Assembly (NCBI GenBank): GCA_037176885.1
Contig: JAWWNJ010000123.1
Coordinates: forward strand, 434,001 to 498,000
DNA: 64,000 nt
Reading direction: 5' to 3'
Origin: Favolaschia claudopus
Lineage: Eukaryota; Basidiomycota; Agaricomycetes; Agaricales; Mycenaceae
In this document: in pieces, positions 31,246 through 41,992 of the stretch
How the letters are laid out: every line of letters begins with the position of its first letter
How positions within the stretch are numbered: the first letter of the stretch is position 1
Program-made: the position numbers and the translations under genes
The notes under the pieces: model-generated
Database searches by the model: none
Told to the model about the DNA's origin: nothing
Seen by the model: the letters and a program-made list of their open reading frames with translations, nothing else

Positions 31246-31603
31246 AAGGCGGCAGATTGAGTGTTAAGATTGTATGAGTAGAATAAGGGCTTTTCTCAAA
31301 TCGGTCACAATTCCCACACAGTATGTCCCTAATTCTTCATCTCCAAGGGGAAAATTCAGATTTTGGAAATGAGGAAGATGTCATCGGCTGAACCAGGCGT
31401 TGGGGCGGGAAGGCGGTGATTGGGGGAACAGTCGAGATGATGTGGTGTTTACAATTGCGTATCTCAGCGTATCTCCGAGCCATCGATGTGAAGGAGTTGA
31501 GGCGAGAGGAAAGAAAGCTGCAGTAGTCTCCCAAGTCAGACCATATATATCACGACATTATTTTTTTTAGAAATTTGTGACGGGAAAAAACGTAGGTTGG
31601 GTA
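31246..31603. other. No recognised gene; ends with a 9-bp target site
   Basis: After the Copia remnant no family can be read up to 31560. A T-rich run and a short GC-poor stretch precede GGTTGGGTA (31595-31603), the target duplication of the following MITE and also the end of the adjoining Helitron-like unit. Confidence 0.5.
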
Positions 31604-32118
31604 TAGTCTCTCGTAGACAGACGCTCTATATAATCTAGCTCGGTGCCCTCGCTATATAGAGTCTGTTGGTTACCGCGCCCCTGCAACCGCGTTAGGTTCT
31701 TATTAGCTAATCTTATATAAGCAGATTTCACGGCACGTATATCTCAATGGAAACTGATTTTTTGGCTTCAAAAACTTGGAGCAGGCTACATGCAATAAGT
31801 AAAGCTACATTTCTGTCTCCTCAGATTTTCCAAAATCAGACGGCGCACTACAGAAAACATTGTCGCGTCGTCATCACGTGCGGCTCGGGTGTTTCGGCCG
31901 AGATGAACAAATGCATTCAACATTAACTGAAACCACTTTAGAAATTCGGGAAACAAGGTAGAGATAATCACAGCCCTGTATGGAGTGCCTGAGAGCTTGA
32001 ATCATCCTCAAAATAGACCTGCGGAAGGGGGAAATGAGGTACCGGCAATGTCCGGCTTATATAAGATTACCTAATAAGAACCTGACGCGGTTCCAGGGGC
32101 GCGGTAAACATAAGACTA
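31604..32118. mobile_element. MULE-like MITE, copy A (515 bp)
   Basis: Starts TAGTCTCTCGTAGACAGACG and ends GTAAACATAAGACTA, flanked by a perfect 9-bp duplication GGTTGGGTA (31595-31603, 32119-32127). The left end contains an inner stem (AGACGCTCTATATA ... TATATAGAGTCT); the inner TIRs include GTTACCGCG near the left and CGCGGTAAAC near the right. Two more copies with the same ends lie at 58366-58871 and 61189-61723. Nine-base duplications and long degenerate TIRs suit Mutator-like elements. It has no coding capacity. It is inserted in the terminal motif of Helitron-like unit a. Confidence 0.85.
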
Positions 32119-32561
32119 GGTTGGGTATGCCGGTTCCCGCCGTACATGGTGGGGGAGCTTGCGTGGATTCTCGGTTTTTTGACATGGATATGGAGTTAGG
32201 TGAATGTAAGTAATAATGCATAGGGTCGGAGGGTCTCCGGACCTGATTCACTATGGGCTATTCAACTGTATTGTTACGGATGTATGTACTGTAAGGGTCC
32301 AATTTGCCCAAGTAAACGCCCCTATTACACAAATACGCAATCTGAAAATTTGATCCAGAATTATAATACCATACTTATCTTTCGAACAACACCTTGAGGC
32401 CACTTAAAGCAAGCATATCGAACAAAACAACCTTTGGGTCTGTCGAAATAGGTGCGAGATAATCGGAACTACGTTGCCATCACGCTGGATGAGTTCCCAT
32501 CACTTGGGATCAATTGCAATCACTCAAAATCCGCCGTGGATCACATGGAGAGGCGCCGCAC
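32119..32561 (-). mobile_element. Helitron-like unit a (short, non-autonomous)
   Basis: Read on the minus strand the unit runs from a CATCAC/GATCA-rich part (32561 down to about 32450), through a relic of helicase sequence (32280-32440, alignable to 33196-33370: ATACCATA..CTTTCGAACAACACC), to a 3' end with CACGCAAGCTCCCCC, an imperfect GC stem and CGGCATACCCAACCTA. It directly abuts the 3' end of unit b. The MITE at 31604-32118 sits in its last bases. Confidence 0.6.
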
Positions 32562-32747
32562 ATAGGTTGTGTATGCCGGTTCCCGGCGTACAGAGTGGGG
32601 GAGCTTGCGTGGATTCTCGATTTTTGGGACGATTTAGATATTGAAGCGAGGTGTATTGTTACCAAGATACAAATACGGACAAGTAGATTAGCGTGGTTGT
32701 ATACAAATATACGGTTTATCACAAGTAGATTAGAATCCAAGAAAATT

Positions 32748-33643
32748 TCAAGAAAACACGTATTCACTAACGTCAATGCCATCATCATTCAGAGTAAAAG
32801 CCAACTGCGCCTTCCGTTCAACATCAACCTCAAGCATCCGCATAGAGTCAGTTATATTGGCTCTCTTCAATCGTCCCCAATGGAAACTTGTTCGGAAAGC
32901 AATCCCTCCCAAAGTTTTCACACGTGAGATTGCAACAAATGAAAGGCCCGATGAGAAGTCCTTTTCACCGAGATCAACAATTGCTTTCTTGAGTGTCAAT
33001 CCCTGGCTTTTATGGATGGTGATTGCCCATGCTGTGGTCAGAGGCAGTTGTGTTCTTGAACTGTTCGATTTTCCCATCGAGCGGTGACCGGCACAATTGG
33101 AACCCAAGTGGGATCAGTTCCTGGCCAGTTCGGTAGAGGTGGGCCTACGCAGAGTATAGATAAGCCGACCATCAACAATCCAAACTGTAACTGACAATTT
33201 ACCGGAGTAAACACCCTCATTGCAATCCACAAATACTACCGCTGGAAGAACAATCTTCGGATCTGAGCCAGGATAATACCATATCTTTCGAACAACACCC
33301 TGGCGCCGTTCACCAGACCTGGTAAAAAAAAAGTCAGTTTTTGAAAGCAAGTGTCCTGAGCAAAGCTACCTTTGGAAGTCCAAACATTTCTTGTGATCAT
33401 GACTCTTGCCCCTTCCGCCATGAATACCTCCTTCTCCAAACCATCAGCATCTTCTTCGGATGCCTTTCCGGCTTCCGTGCTATTGTGTTTTGCCTTGCAG
33501 CGTACAACAGGGTTACCCAGATTTGATAGGCGCAGAATATTCAGACTCTTTACAAAGTCACGAGTGGGCAGAAGATGGAGAGTCTCATTGAAGTGCAGGT
33601 GGAAGTGAAAGTCACTGGACACCGTGCCGTCAGAGTGGTCCAA
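32748..33643 (-). pseudogene. Pif1-like helicase C-terminus of a Helitron
   Basis: The readable sequence begins LHLLPTRDFVKSLNILRLSN and continues EGARVMITRNVWTSKG, then after a probable intron (GTAGCTTTGC ... TTTACCAG, near 33375-33325) LVNGAR, a one-base frame break, VVRKIWYYPGSDPKIVLPAV, and finally LPLTTAWAITIHKSQGLTLK (motif V) and SFVAISRVKTLGGIAF (motif VI). The stop follows DDGIDVSEYVFS. Such helicases unwind DNA during rolling-circle transposition, fused to a Rep domain in full Helitrons. No Rep domain was found in the window. The copy is 5' truncated and frameshifted. Confidence 0.8.
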
Positions 33644-33932
33644 GGCTTAAGCAGCCAACTGATAGTTGGCTACAAGCAGCAAACTAAGGCCGCGCAGGTG
33701 GACTTCGCACGGGATTTCAGCTGCTACGAACACCCAAAAAGACCCTCAGAGAAAGTGGGCTTCTCACGTCCGATTAAACAGTCGTGATTCAGAGCCAAGA
33801 AACACCGAGATCTTCGACGCAGGCAGTCGTCGCAGACAAAGGTATTGACGTGGCAACGCGTGTTCCTGTCATATCACGCGGGACTGCGCCGCCGTTACGC
33901 AGGATCAACCTGGATCATTCAAATGTGTTAAT

Positions 33933-34632
33933 CAAGGGGTGATCTGTCAAGCGCCATCAAAGATGAGGCCTTGCAGTATGCTCGTGTTTGTCAAAGACGT
34001 TCAACCACTTGCGCTCACTTAGACGCGAGCTGCCCTCGCAAATTAAAGTATTTGGATGCTCCCTTATGCTTCTGGGTACATTTATAGGGATATAGTGCCA
34101 CCTTGAAATTTCTTCCGGGCACATTCTTTTTTCGAGTGTGTTATGTGGGTCAGACCCACCACACCACAAAACATCCTCTGTGGCCCTTTTTTTGCGCTCT
34201 TTTTAGTGGTCATATCATAATATGGCTCAATAACACTCGACTTGACATATTTCAGCTCAATAAACCCCACGTAGAATATACAGGGAGGATGGACGGTGAG
34301 ATCAACGCCCATCATAAACACGAGCATACTGCATGTTGTAATTATTGATTAGAGATACAGCTTCGGCCTTCGGGCACGCTTACTCAGTCTTGACTCACAA
34401 TAGACATTGCAGGTATTCTGTAGTTACTTGTAGAATATTCTAGATACTTTAGCCAGCAGTATATAAGCCCCCCTGTACTTCCTGCTAGAGCATCTGATTG
34501 CTCTAAAGCAGCCTTCTAACCAAACAGTGCTATTGCAATCTATTTTACTCTCATCCTCTAATCTCGCCCTCCCCGCTTAATCTACAACATGCAAGGCCTC
34601 ATCTTTGATGGCGCTTGACAGATCACCCCTTG
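33933..34632. mobile_element. hAT-like MITE interrupted by a solo LTR
   Basis: Ends CAAGGGGTGATCTG ... CAGATCACCCCTTG with TIRs of about 57 bp and a perfect 8-bp duplication GTGTTAAT (33925-33932, 34633-34640), the hAT hallmark. The right TIR is split by the LTR at 34334-34589; without it the element is 440 bp and the two TIRs match through GCAGTATGCTCGTGTTT. No transposase frame. It is inserted in Helitron-like unit b. Confidence 0.83.
34334..34589 (+). repeat. Solo LTR nested in the hAT-like element
   Basis: A 256-bp segment with TGTTGTAATTATTG at the start and TAATCTACAACA at the end (TGTTGT/ACAACA), flanked by TGCA on both sides (34330-34333, 34590-34593). It splits the hAT TIR exactly. 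A TATA box (CAGTATATAAGCC) lies near 34458. These fit a solo LTR left after LTR-LTR recombination; strand is set by the TATA box. Confidence 0.75.
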
Positions 34633-34929
34633 GTGTTAATCACATGGGACAGCTCCGTATCATTCGGGAGATCGTCTTATCACGGCGCAAGACGGCGCCG
34701 TGCGATTGACAGCAGCCATCACAAGCTCAAGCACAGCCCCATTCCCATTTGCTGTCAGCCTTGATAAAAGGGGGAGCAAGCTCCCCCAATCAGTCAAGGT
34801 ATGCCAGTCTTGACGTGCACGTCAAAGGCGGCGATCCACAGCAGCCATCACAAGCTCAAGCACAGCCCCATTCCCATTTGCTGTCAGCCTGAAGCTCCCC
34901 CAATAAAAGGGGGAGCAAGAATGTGATAT

Positions 34930-36476
34930 AAAGCCGGTGCCCGGCCTACAGGTGGGGGGAGCTTGTGTGGATTCTCGTTTCTTTGGGACAATGCAGATAC
35001 GGAGTTAGGTGCATTGTTACGGATACCTACTCTATATATGTAGATCACAATTCAAGAGAATTTCAAGAAAACACATCCTCACTCAGGTCAAGACCGTCAT
35101 CAATCAGAGTAAAAGCTAACTCCACCCTGCGTATGCGCAAGGCTGATTTTGAGGGAAACAGTATCATCCCCAATATATAATGGGAAAAAGTAATCCCTTG
35201 CAAAGTTTTGACACGTGAGATTGTCACAATTAAAAAGAAAGCCCATTGAACCTATTTGCGAATGCCTTCTGGAGTGTCAATCTTTTAAGGGCGGTGATTG
35301 CCTATGATTGCCCATCCAGTGGTGAGAGTTCTTCAACCAGCCCAATTGGAACCCAGGTGGATTGCTGGCCAGGTGGGTAGAGGCGAACTGGCACGTACAG
35401 TGGCCGCAGAGAACATTGCAACATGGTGTTTTGAATGTTTGAGGGGGTCTCTGGGCTCAAACAAAGTTCGGGACACGAAATATGAATGAAATGGAAATTT
35501 TTGGGCGAGTTAGCCCATTACCATATATGGTAATTTGAGTGCAATGAATTTTTGAAGGTATTTATTTTCGGGGCACTTTTCAGTGCGACACTTCAGTGAA
35601 AAACAGTCTTCATAGGATAAAAGTACTCGTTGATGCAACCTCAGTCATATATTACTTTACCTAGTTTACTGCAGATTTGAGTCCGCAATAACCGCTGCAA
35701 GATGGCAATTTTGACCAAAAATGCAAAAATCCTGAAAATTTGGTCAAAATTGCCATCTTGCAGCGGTTATTGCGGACTCAAATCTGCAGTAAACTAGGTA
35801 AAGTAATATATGACTGAGATCGTATTAACGAGTACTTTCATCCTGTGATGGCCGTTTTCCCGTAGTGTTTAGTGCTGAAAAGTGTGGTGTAAAAAAATAC
35901 ATTAAAAAAATTCACTGTACTTCGATTACCATATATGGTAATAGGGTAAGTGGCCCAGAAAATTTCATTACACTCATATTTCATGTCCAGAACTTTGTTT
36001 GAGCCCAGAGACCTTGTTGATGACTCAAACCATCATGTTGCAATGTTTTCTGCGGCCACTGTATAGAGTAGGTAAGCAGTTAAAGAATCAACCTCTAATT
36101 TTACCCCCTTATTCCACAAACGAGTCGACTGCTGGAAGGACAATCTGCAATTTGATCCAGGATAAGACACACCATATCTTTAACAACACCTTGTCCGCTA
36201 CTCACCAGACCTCGCAAAGCCAATGAAAGCAAGTACATATGACCAAAACAACCTTTGAATCTGTCAAAATAGTTGCAAAATCATCGGAACTACGTTGCCA
36301 TCACGCTGGATGAGCTGCCATCACTTGGGATCAACTGCAATCACTCAAAGCCGCCGTGGAAAGGCGCCGCATCAGTCAAGGCATGCCAATCTTGACGTGC
36401 GCACGTCAAAGGCAGCGATTGACAGCAGCCATCACAAGCTCAAGCACAGCCCATCACCATTTGGTGTCAGCCTGGA
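34930..36476 (-). mobile_element. Helitron-like unit c, split by a foldback MITE
   Basis: On the minus strand it ends with CACACAAGCTCCCCCC, the stem GCCGGGCACCGGC and TTTATATCAC. The helicase tail can still be read (ELAFTLIDDGLDLSEDVFS, stop near 35060), and upstream CCACCTGGGTTCCAATTGG matches the corresponding place in unit b. The 664-bp MITE at 35398-36061 sits between two parts that align continuously to unit b (its site is GAGTATAGATAAGCC near 33156). The 5' part (36280-36476) is CATCAC-rich and shares its junction with the helicase relic with unit a. Confidence 0.6.
35398..36061. mobile_element. 664-bp foldback TA-MITE, copy 1
   Basis: Begins CAGTGGCCGCAGA and ends TCTGCGGCCACTG, flanked by TA on each side. 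The two halves are inverted copies along most of the length; the central arms 35641-35717 and 35741-35817 are perfectly complementary over 77 bp with a 23-base loop. The word ATTACCATATATGGTAAT occurs in both halves. TA duplication and CAGTGGC ends are those of Tc1/mariner-type elements. It has no coding capacity. Confidence 0.88.
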
Positions 36477-36793
36477 CATAGGTTGTGTATGCCGGTTCCC
36501 GGCCTACAGGAGGGGGAGCTTGCGTGGATTCCCGATTTTTGTTTGGACAGTGTGAGAATTGAAGGCCGGTTACGAAGATACGAGTACAGGATATTGGCAA
36601 GTGGATTTGAGTGGTGGTTGTATACAAAAATATACAGTGGTTCACAAGTCAATCTGAATTTCAGCACAAAGAGAGCTTTTGTGGCCAGAGTGCGAGTGCT
36701 CAAAGCTCGGCCCTGAGAGGATCCTCATGTCCGGCGGGGGCTGATTAGGCAGATACTCTAGAACATTGGTTGGAGATTAAGAACGGTCGGATA

Positions 36794-36963
36794 CTGTACC
36801 AATCTGTATGACTGAAACGCAATATGGACCGTTACAGGCTGAAACGACTGAAACGGCTTACAAATCACCCTTTTACGGAAGGTGACTTGCCATATATGGG
36901 TGATTTGTCAGCAGAAACGGGTCTCCGTTACGCGTTACGTTTCAGTCATACAGATTGGTACAG
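36794..36963. mobile_element. 170-bp TA-MITE
   Basis: Perfect inverted ends CTGTACCAATCTGTATGACT plus GAAACG (26 bp) flanked by TA (36792-36793, 36964-36965). The interior repeats GAAACG and GTGATTTGT-type words but encodes nothing. Confidence 0.85.
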
Positions 36964-37000
36964 TAATAGTGCTCCCAAATTGGGATGCTTAGACTACCTA

Positions 37001-37664
37001 CAGTGGCCGCAGAAAACAATGCAACAAGGTGTTTTGAGGCACTGACGGTGTTTTTGGGCTCGAACAAAGTTTATCACATGAAACATGGGGGAAATGAAAT
37101 TTTTTGGGCCGATGATACAATTATCACCAATTACCATGTATGGTAATTGTACCGGAGTAAATTTTTTAATGTGTTTTTTTTACACCACACTTTTCAGCGC
37201 TAAATCCCACTGGAAAATGACCATCATAGGATGAAAGTACTCATAAAAGCAATCTCAGCCATATATTACTTCACCTTGTTTGCTGCAGATTTGGGCTCGT
37301 AATAGGCGCTGCGAGATGGCCATTTTGGCCTAAAATGCCAAATTTATTCAAAAAATGGCCAAAAATGCCATCTTGCGACAGTTATTGTGGCTCAAAACAG
37401 TAGCAAACTAGGTCAAGTAGAATATGACTGGGGTCGTATTCCCGAGTACTTTCATCCTATGGAGACCGTTTTTCAGTTGGGTGTAGCATTGAAAAGTACC
37501 CTGAAAATAAATGATTTAAAAAATTCGTTGCACTTGAATTACTATATATGGCAATGAGGTGAGTTGCCCAAAAAAATTCATTTCACCCATATTCCGTGTC
37601 AAGGACTTAAAAGACCCACTCATTGTCTCAGAACCACGTGTTGCATTGTTTTCTGCGGCCACTG
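37001..37664. mobile_element. 664-bp foldback TA-MITE, copy 2
   Basis: Same length and ends (CAGTGGCCGCAGA ... TCTGCGGCCACTG, TA flanks 36999-37000 and 37665-37666) as copy 1, and homologous throughout, including a central inverted pair at about 37262-37440. It is clearly more diverged: the central arms contain many mismatches. Confidence 0.86.
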
Positions 37665-37666
37665 TA

Positions 37667-38310
37667 TGATAGCGGACCGAACTTCGTGACAAGCCAGATA
37701 CCTAATTTGGAAATTGTTACTGTGCCCTCAGTTTTTACCCAGTGGCATTGAAACTGTGCAGAAATGACCATAAGAAGGAAGACTAGAGATCCCCCGGGTC
37801 AAAAGTCTCAAAATCCACAAAATCATTTCTTCTTCCACGGATTTCGCGCTTTCGGTCCGGGCCGAGACATAGCCGGTGGCTGTACGATGCCATCAGCGCA
37901 TCAAATATGTCTGCCGCACCACTGAACCTTCACCAAATCTCAACCAAATCCAAGGGACTTCTACTATGGATGTTTGCTGGGTCAGAATTGAGCTACTGAC
38001 CAACTTCAGGCTATAATCCGATGGTTTTCTTCCGGAAACCTGAAGTTAGGTACACACACTTTTGAAATTTTGCGCAAAAATTTCGCGCTTTTCTAACCCT
38101 AGACTAGGGTTTCTCCGTTTTCTCTGAAATGCGAATTTTGCCTATAAAACCCACCCCAAGTTCCTGCTAAATCTCAAGTTTCAAAGAATTTTGGCCAAAA
38201 TTCCGGCTTGATATGAAGTTGTGTCTGCTATCATACATCTTGTGCGCCAGCCAGACCTGGTAAAAACAGGCCGTCTGACTGCCGCAGTCATCTACTGTAT
38301 GTTGAATCTG
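37667..38310. other. No recognised gene
   Basis: AT-rich sequence between a MITE and the repeat blocks of Helitron-like unit d. No frame of note. Two TTCCGG...CCGGAA-type short palindromes were seen, nothing else. Confidence 0.5.
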
Positions 38311-38650
38311 TTAAATTACGTGCGACATCACTCGGAACTAAGATGCCATCACGCTGGATCAGCTCCCATCACTTGAGATCAGCTGCAAGTGCCGCATCAG
38401 TCGAGGCATGCCAATCTTGACGTGCGCACATCAAAGGCAGCGCTTGACAGCAGCCATCACAAGCACTCGTCAACATACGTGCGACATCACTCGGAACTAC
38501 GTTGCAATCACGCTGGATCAGCTGCCATCACTCAGGAACGTCGCGGATCACCCGGAAAAGCGCCGCATCACGCGGAGACGGGCCACATCAGTCAAGGCAT
38601 GCCAATTTTGACGTGCGCACGTCAAACGCAGCGATTGACAGCAGCCATAT

Positions 38651-39950
38651 AGATCTATGATTTGACCGAGTTTTTTTAATTTTGAAAAACTGAAAAAGAT
38701 AGGTGTCAGCCATAAGGTCTATCTCAGCAGCGAAGTCATTTTTTCAAAATCCCTTCCGTCAAATCCTAGGTTTTGATGTTCTGAACAATTTTGTCTCCGA
38801 GAGTTGGTGTGCCGAGGGCGGCACGGGCAGGAAAACTTCGTCGCGTCCTGTCACTCCGTGGCCGCACCGAGAGTGTGACATAGCGTGACAACGACTCCGA
38901 TTTTCTTCTCTTTCGCGGTACTAGTAATCTCCTACATTTGCACAAAGTTTTTGATGTGGCTGCTGCGAGACCGAACAACGCTGGATTCTTGAACCAAGTC
39001 GGTAAATGTCGATCCATACATGTCAATGCCTACCCTGATTATTCTCAGATTTTTCTGTGGCCCATGGAGGGCGTCGTGAGGATGCCGCTCGAGAAGGTCA
39101 AAACACCACATCTGCACAAAAAGTTTGGCGGGTGATTGGCAGGCGATCAATTTTGACCTGCCGAGATCAAAATTCGACCTTTGATTTTACTTGCGCTCTA
39201 ATGGTCACCAGATAATCTAGGAAGCGGGCAAGAGGTAAGCGGAAATAAAGTTTCCGACATCAACCTCAGAAAGTTTTGACATGCTGTGCCCCCAAGGGAG
39301 GGAGGGAGGGTCCGGATCATTAGAATACAAACGGTCCGTCTACCCGCACCCTCCTCATTTCCGAGGGGTCGGGTGAAATCGGCATCAAGTCGGGAGTGAG
39401 TTTTTGGGGAGGGTTTGTCATGAGTCTTACTTCACCATCAATAAATCATTCTGCTTGTTGGAAAATGGTGAAGGGATATAATAATATTCTGAGTAGACAG
39501 AAGTGCGAGGAATATAAGAAAATGGGAGGGTACGCCAAAATTTGGAGCATTTTGGAAAGAAGCGGAGTCGCCACAACAGAGTCGATGATTTGACCTGTTA
39601 AAAGCGGGTCATCAATGACAGCTTCCTTTTTTGGGGGAAGGGGTCAACGAGGTCCTGTGTGCCCACGGGAATTGCCGCTACCTCTTGGAAGCGGGCGAAT
39701 TCCTCAGGCCGTTACAAGATGGTTCCCAGATTTATCTCAGAGCAGCACAGTCAATAACGATGGCGTAGGATGGAATTTGTGCAGATGTAGGTGCTTTGGC
39801 AGTTGTGGGAGATTACTAGTACAACACAAAATATTTTATTTCAGACCTCTCGAGACCATTACATGTCCCATTTCTCTCAAATCCAAGCCCTATATCTGCT
39901 GTATACCTCGTGCAATGCTTGATGGGTTTTCTCTACAGAATGGCCTGTAG
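38651..39950. other. No recognised gene
   Basis: Short frames only, none resembling a known family. A local GGGAGGGAGGGAGGGT run lies at 39294-39311, which could form a G-rich structure. The words TTTTGACCTGCCGAGATCAA and a partner TCAAAATTCGACC lie near 39150. The block ends at the short repeat copy that begins about 39955. Confidence 0.45.
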
Positions 39951-39958
39951 TTCACGAT

Positions 39959-40205
39959 GAGAGGATTTGTAAGCCAAGCCATTCATTTATTGGGCTTGAA
40001 CTCCGAAGCAAAATCGGAGCTCGCTGCGCTCCGCCAGACAGACGGGGAGAGCCGAGGCAGCCCCCTACACAACTACAGGATACAGAACGACTGTAGCTAC
40101 ATGAGCGCGCATGGAAAATAGCAAACTAAACTAGGAGTGGGTGGGTGGGACGAAAATGCTATGACAAGGACCGTGATCGAGACTAGAAGCGGGGGGACAA
40201 GACTA
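39959..40205. repeat. Short dispersed repeat, copy 3
   Basis: Same orientation as 1547-1800 and similar along its length, with small indels (CTCCGAAGCAAAATCGGAGC against CTCCGAAAACGGAGC). It is not next to an RT frame of the 2167-3603 family here, which argues that the repeat can move or be retained independently. Confidence 0.7.
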
Positions 40206-40639
40206 AGGTCATGAAGAAGGTGAAATGTCGACGGGGGAGGGGGAGGAACCTATCATTAGGGGAAGTCATGGACTTAGGCTGGGCTTTATTTTTTGAGAAG
40301 TTATTTGCCTTTGATCGGGTTTAATGTGAATTTACTCAAGTCTAATTGTCGAGGCATCTCTGCTCACCGCACCACTCACAAGACTTACCCAGTATCCCCA
40401 TCTCATAGGGTCGGAAGAGGGATACGCGACTTAACTCGCCCCTTGGGCCGGAAGCAGTTACAGTCGTTGGGGTAAGTCTTCCTCCGCTGCTTTGTCTCCG
40501 AAACATTGGGCTGACCCTCGCCTCCGTGGCCGTAAGTAGGATCAGCCGCCGAATCTAATCTTGTTTTGGAATTCAAACGCGTTTTGGAATGCAGAATGCA
40601 GTCCACCGCGCGCTTGTTTTGGAATGCAATGCACAGCCT

Positions 40640-40821
40640 TCTTTCGTTGGATACATAAGTAGCCTGGCGAGACGGGACGAGACCCGGTTTCTCTCTCCGT
40701 CTCGCCAGTCAGTACACTATAGCTTCCCTTCCTATTTTCTCTAATTTTCTCTCGTCGTTTCGCCAGCGTTGTGAATCATTCGATTATCCTTGAATATACA
40801 TTCCATCTTATCTCATCTACT
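40640..40821 (+). promoter_or_regulatory. 5' leader of a DIRS-like element with hairpin
   Basis: A TATA-like GGATACATAAGTAG (40648) precedes a perfect 12-bp stem: CTGGCGAGACGG at 40664-40675 and CCGTCTCGCCAG at 40697-40708. A pyrimidine-rich stretch then leads to the ATG at 40822. The arrangement suits a promoter and structured 5' untranslated region for the Gag gene; no experiment supports it. Confidence 0.4.
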
Positions 40822-41992
40822 ATGACCAATGGTATCCCACAAGATCCCGAATTCCAAGCGGAAGACGTCGCCGCACTCCAAGAAATGGTTAAGAAGTATG
40901 TTGAAGGCGAAGTCACCCGCGTTCTCACCATTGCTTCGCTCTCTGGCCACCTTGTCTCCGCATGTGGAAAGCTCCAGACGCCGTACAAGCCCGAGCTCCT
41001 CGTCCCATACCTTGAGGCAACTCGATGCTCACGATGCCGCAAACAAGCCTGATGGCGGCTCAGGCGGGAGCGGCGGGCCCTCGGGCGACATCGAGTCTGG
41101 GGACGAACCAGACACCGATGGTCGCCTAAACGGCGCGCTGGTGCCGACGACTATGGAGACGAAGAGCGGAGCTCGCGGAAGATCCCAAGGTCGACGCCTC
41201 GCAGTACGCCTGGCGCTCCGAGGCCCGACAATTCCTCGAGTCCATCACATCACACCCGAGCATAAGGAAACCTTCGCAGGGTCGACATCCACTCGAAGGA
41301 TATCAAAGAAGCCGTCCGCGACGCCAACTAACTCTGCTGCAGCGCCTGCGCTCCCCGACGTTCTCTGGAAGCCCGTCCTCCTCGACCGCTTCGTTGACTT
41401 GACGTCATCCTGGCAAACACGTTCGCTACTACGGACGCGGAAGAATCGCAGCAGCTTGTCGTTGGTGACTCCTACCTCGAGATCACGAAACCTAAGGTGG
41501 TTTCGAAAGTCACCACTCACGGCCAGTGGATCAACGCGTTCCGTGTCTGGGAAGACGCAGTCCAACTTTGCTTTCCCCGGGCGATCAATGGAATTGCGCA
41601 CCTACTGGGGCCATCTCAACGACCTTTTCAACAGCCGGCACCAGTCAATCCATGCCCGCATCATCAACTATGATCGCGCGGGCGCGCGTCTTTGTCGGGC
41701 AACGGCGAGACGTCCTCTTTCAATGAACCCCACAGGTTCCGGACACATTCTTAATGCCCATATCACCGAAGGAGGTGTTGCTGTTGTCACCAACTCGCTA
41801 TCCAGCGGATCCCATAATAAGCCCAAGTCCAACAATAAACAGCGTAAACGAACTGGGGAAATTTGCCGCAACTACAATAACAACCGTTGCAAGGCAGGGG
41901 ATGGCTGTAACTACCGCCACGCCTGCATCGAGTGCAACGCGGCTGGTCACCCGGCCTCAGAATGCCCTGGGAAACAACGCCGTGCAGCTTGA
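40822..41992 (+). pseudogene. DIRS-like element Gag with CCCH and CCHC zinc fingers
   Basis: The ATG at 40822 begins MTNGIPQDPEFQAEDVAALQ; the frame shifts after about 70 codons (near 41020) into the frame carrying a Gly/Ser linker (GGSGGSGGPSGDIESGDEPD). A typical Gag-like stretch is readable across another shift near 41490-41600 (THGQWINAFRVWEDAVQLCF; ELRTYWGHLNDLFNSRHQSI; NYDRAGARL). The C-terminus holds a CCCH finger CRNYNNNRCKAGDGCNYRH directly followed by a CCHC knuckle CIECNAAGHPASEC, stop at 41990-41992. It should bind and package element RNA. At least two frame breaks make it a pseudogene. Confidence 0.7.

Larger units (their letters stand above)
32562..34929 (-). mobile_element. Helitron-like unit b (with helicase remnant)
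   Basis: The 3' end on the minus strand reads CACGCAAGCTCCCCCACTCT, then the stem GCCGGGAACCGGC and ATACACAACCTA. Upstream are the helicase remnants (32748-33643) and, beyond a hAT-like insertion (33933-34632), a part with GTATCATTCGG, a GGCGCC-rich palindrome and repeats. The segment AGCAGCCATCACAAGCTCAA and the following 30 bases occur twice (34710 and 34841). An AT-flanked palindrome CAAGCTCCCCC/GGGGGAGCTTG is also present. The boundary with unit c near 34930 is approximate. Confidence 0.55.
36477..38650 (-). mobile_element. Helitron-like unit d, with two MITE insertions
   Basis: The 3' end on the minus strand is CACGCAAGCTCCCCCTCCTG, stem GCCGGGAACCGGC, ATACACAACCTATG. Beyond it comes unrelated or highly diverged sequence, two TA-MITEs, a gap without recognisable content (37667-38310), and a 5'-like part made of two tandem blocks (about 38320-38460 and 38475-38648), each with CGTGCGACATCACTCGGAAC, ATCACGCTGGATCAGCT and the palindrome TTGACGTGCGCACGTCAA or a variant. 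The 5' limit is where the block breaks off after GACAGCAGCCAT. Confidence 0.45.
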
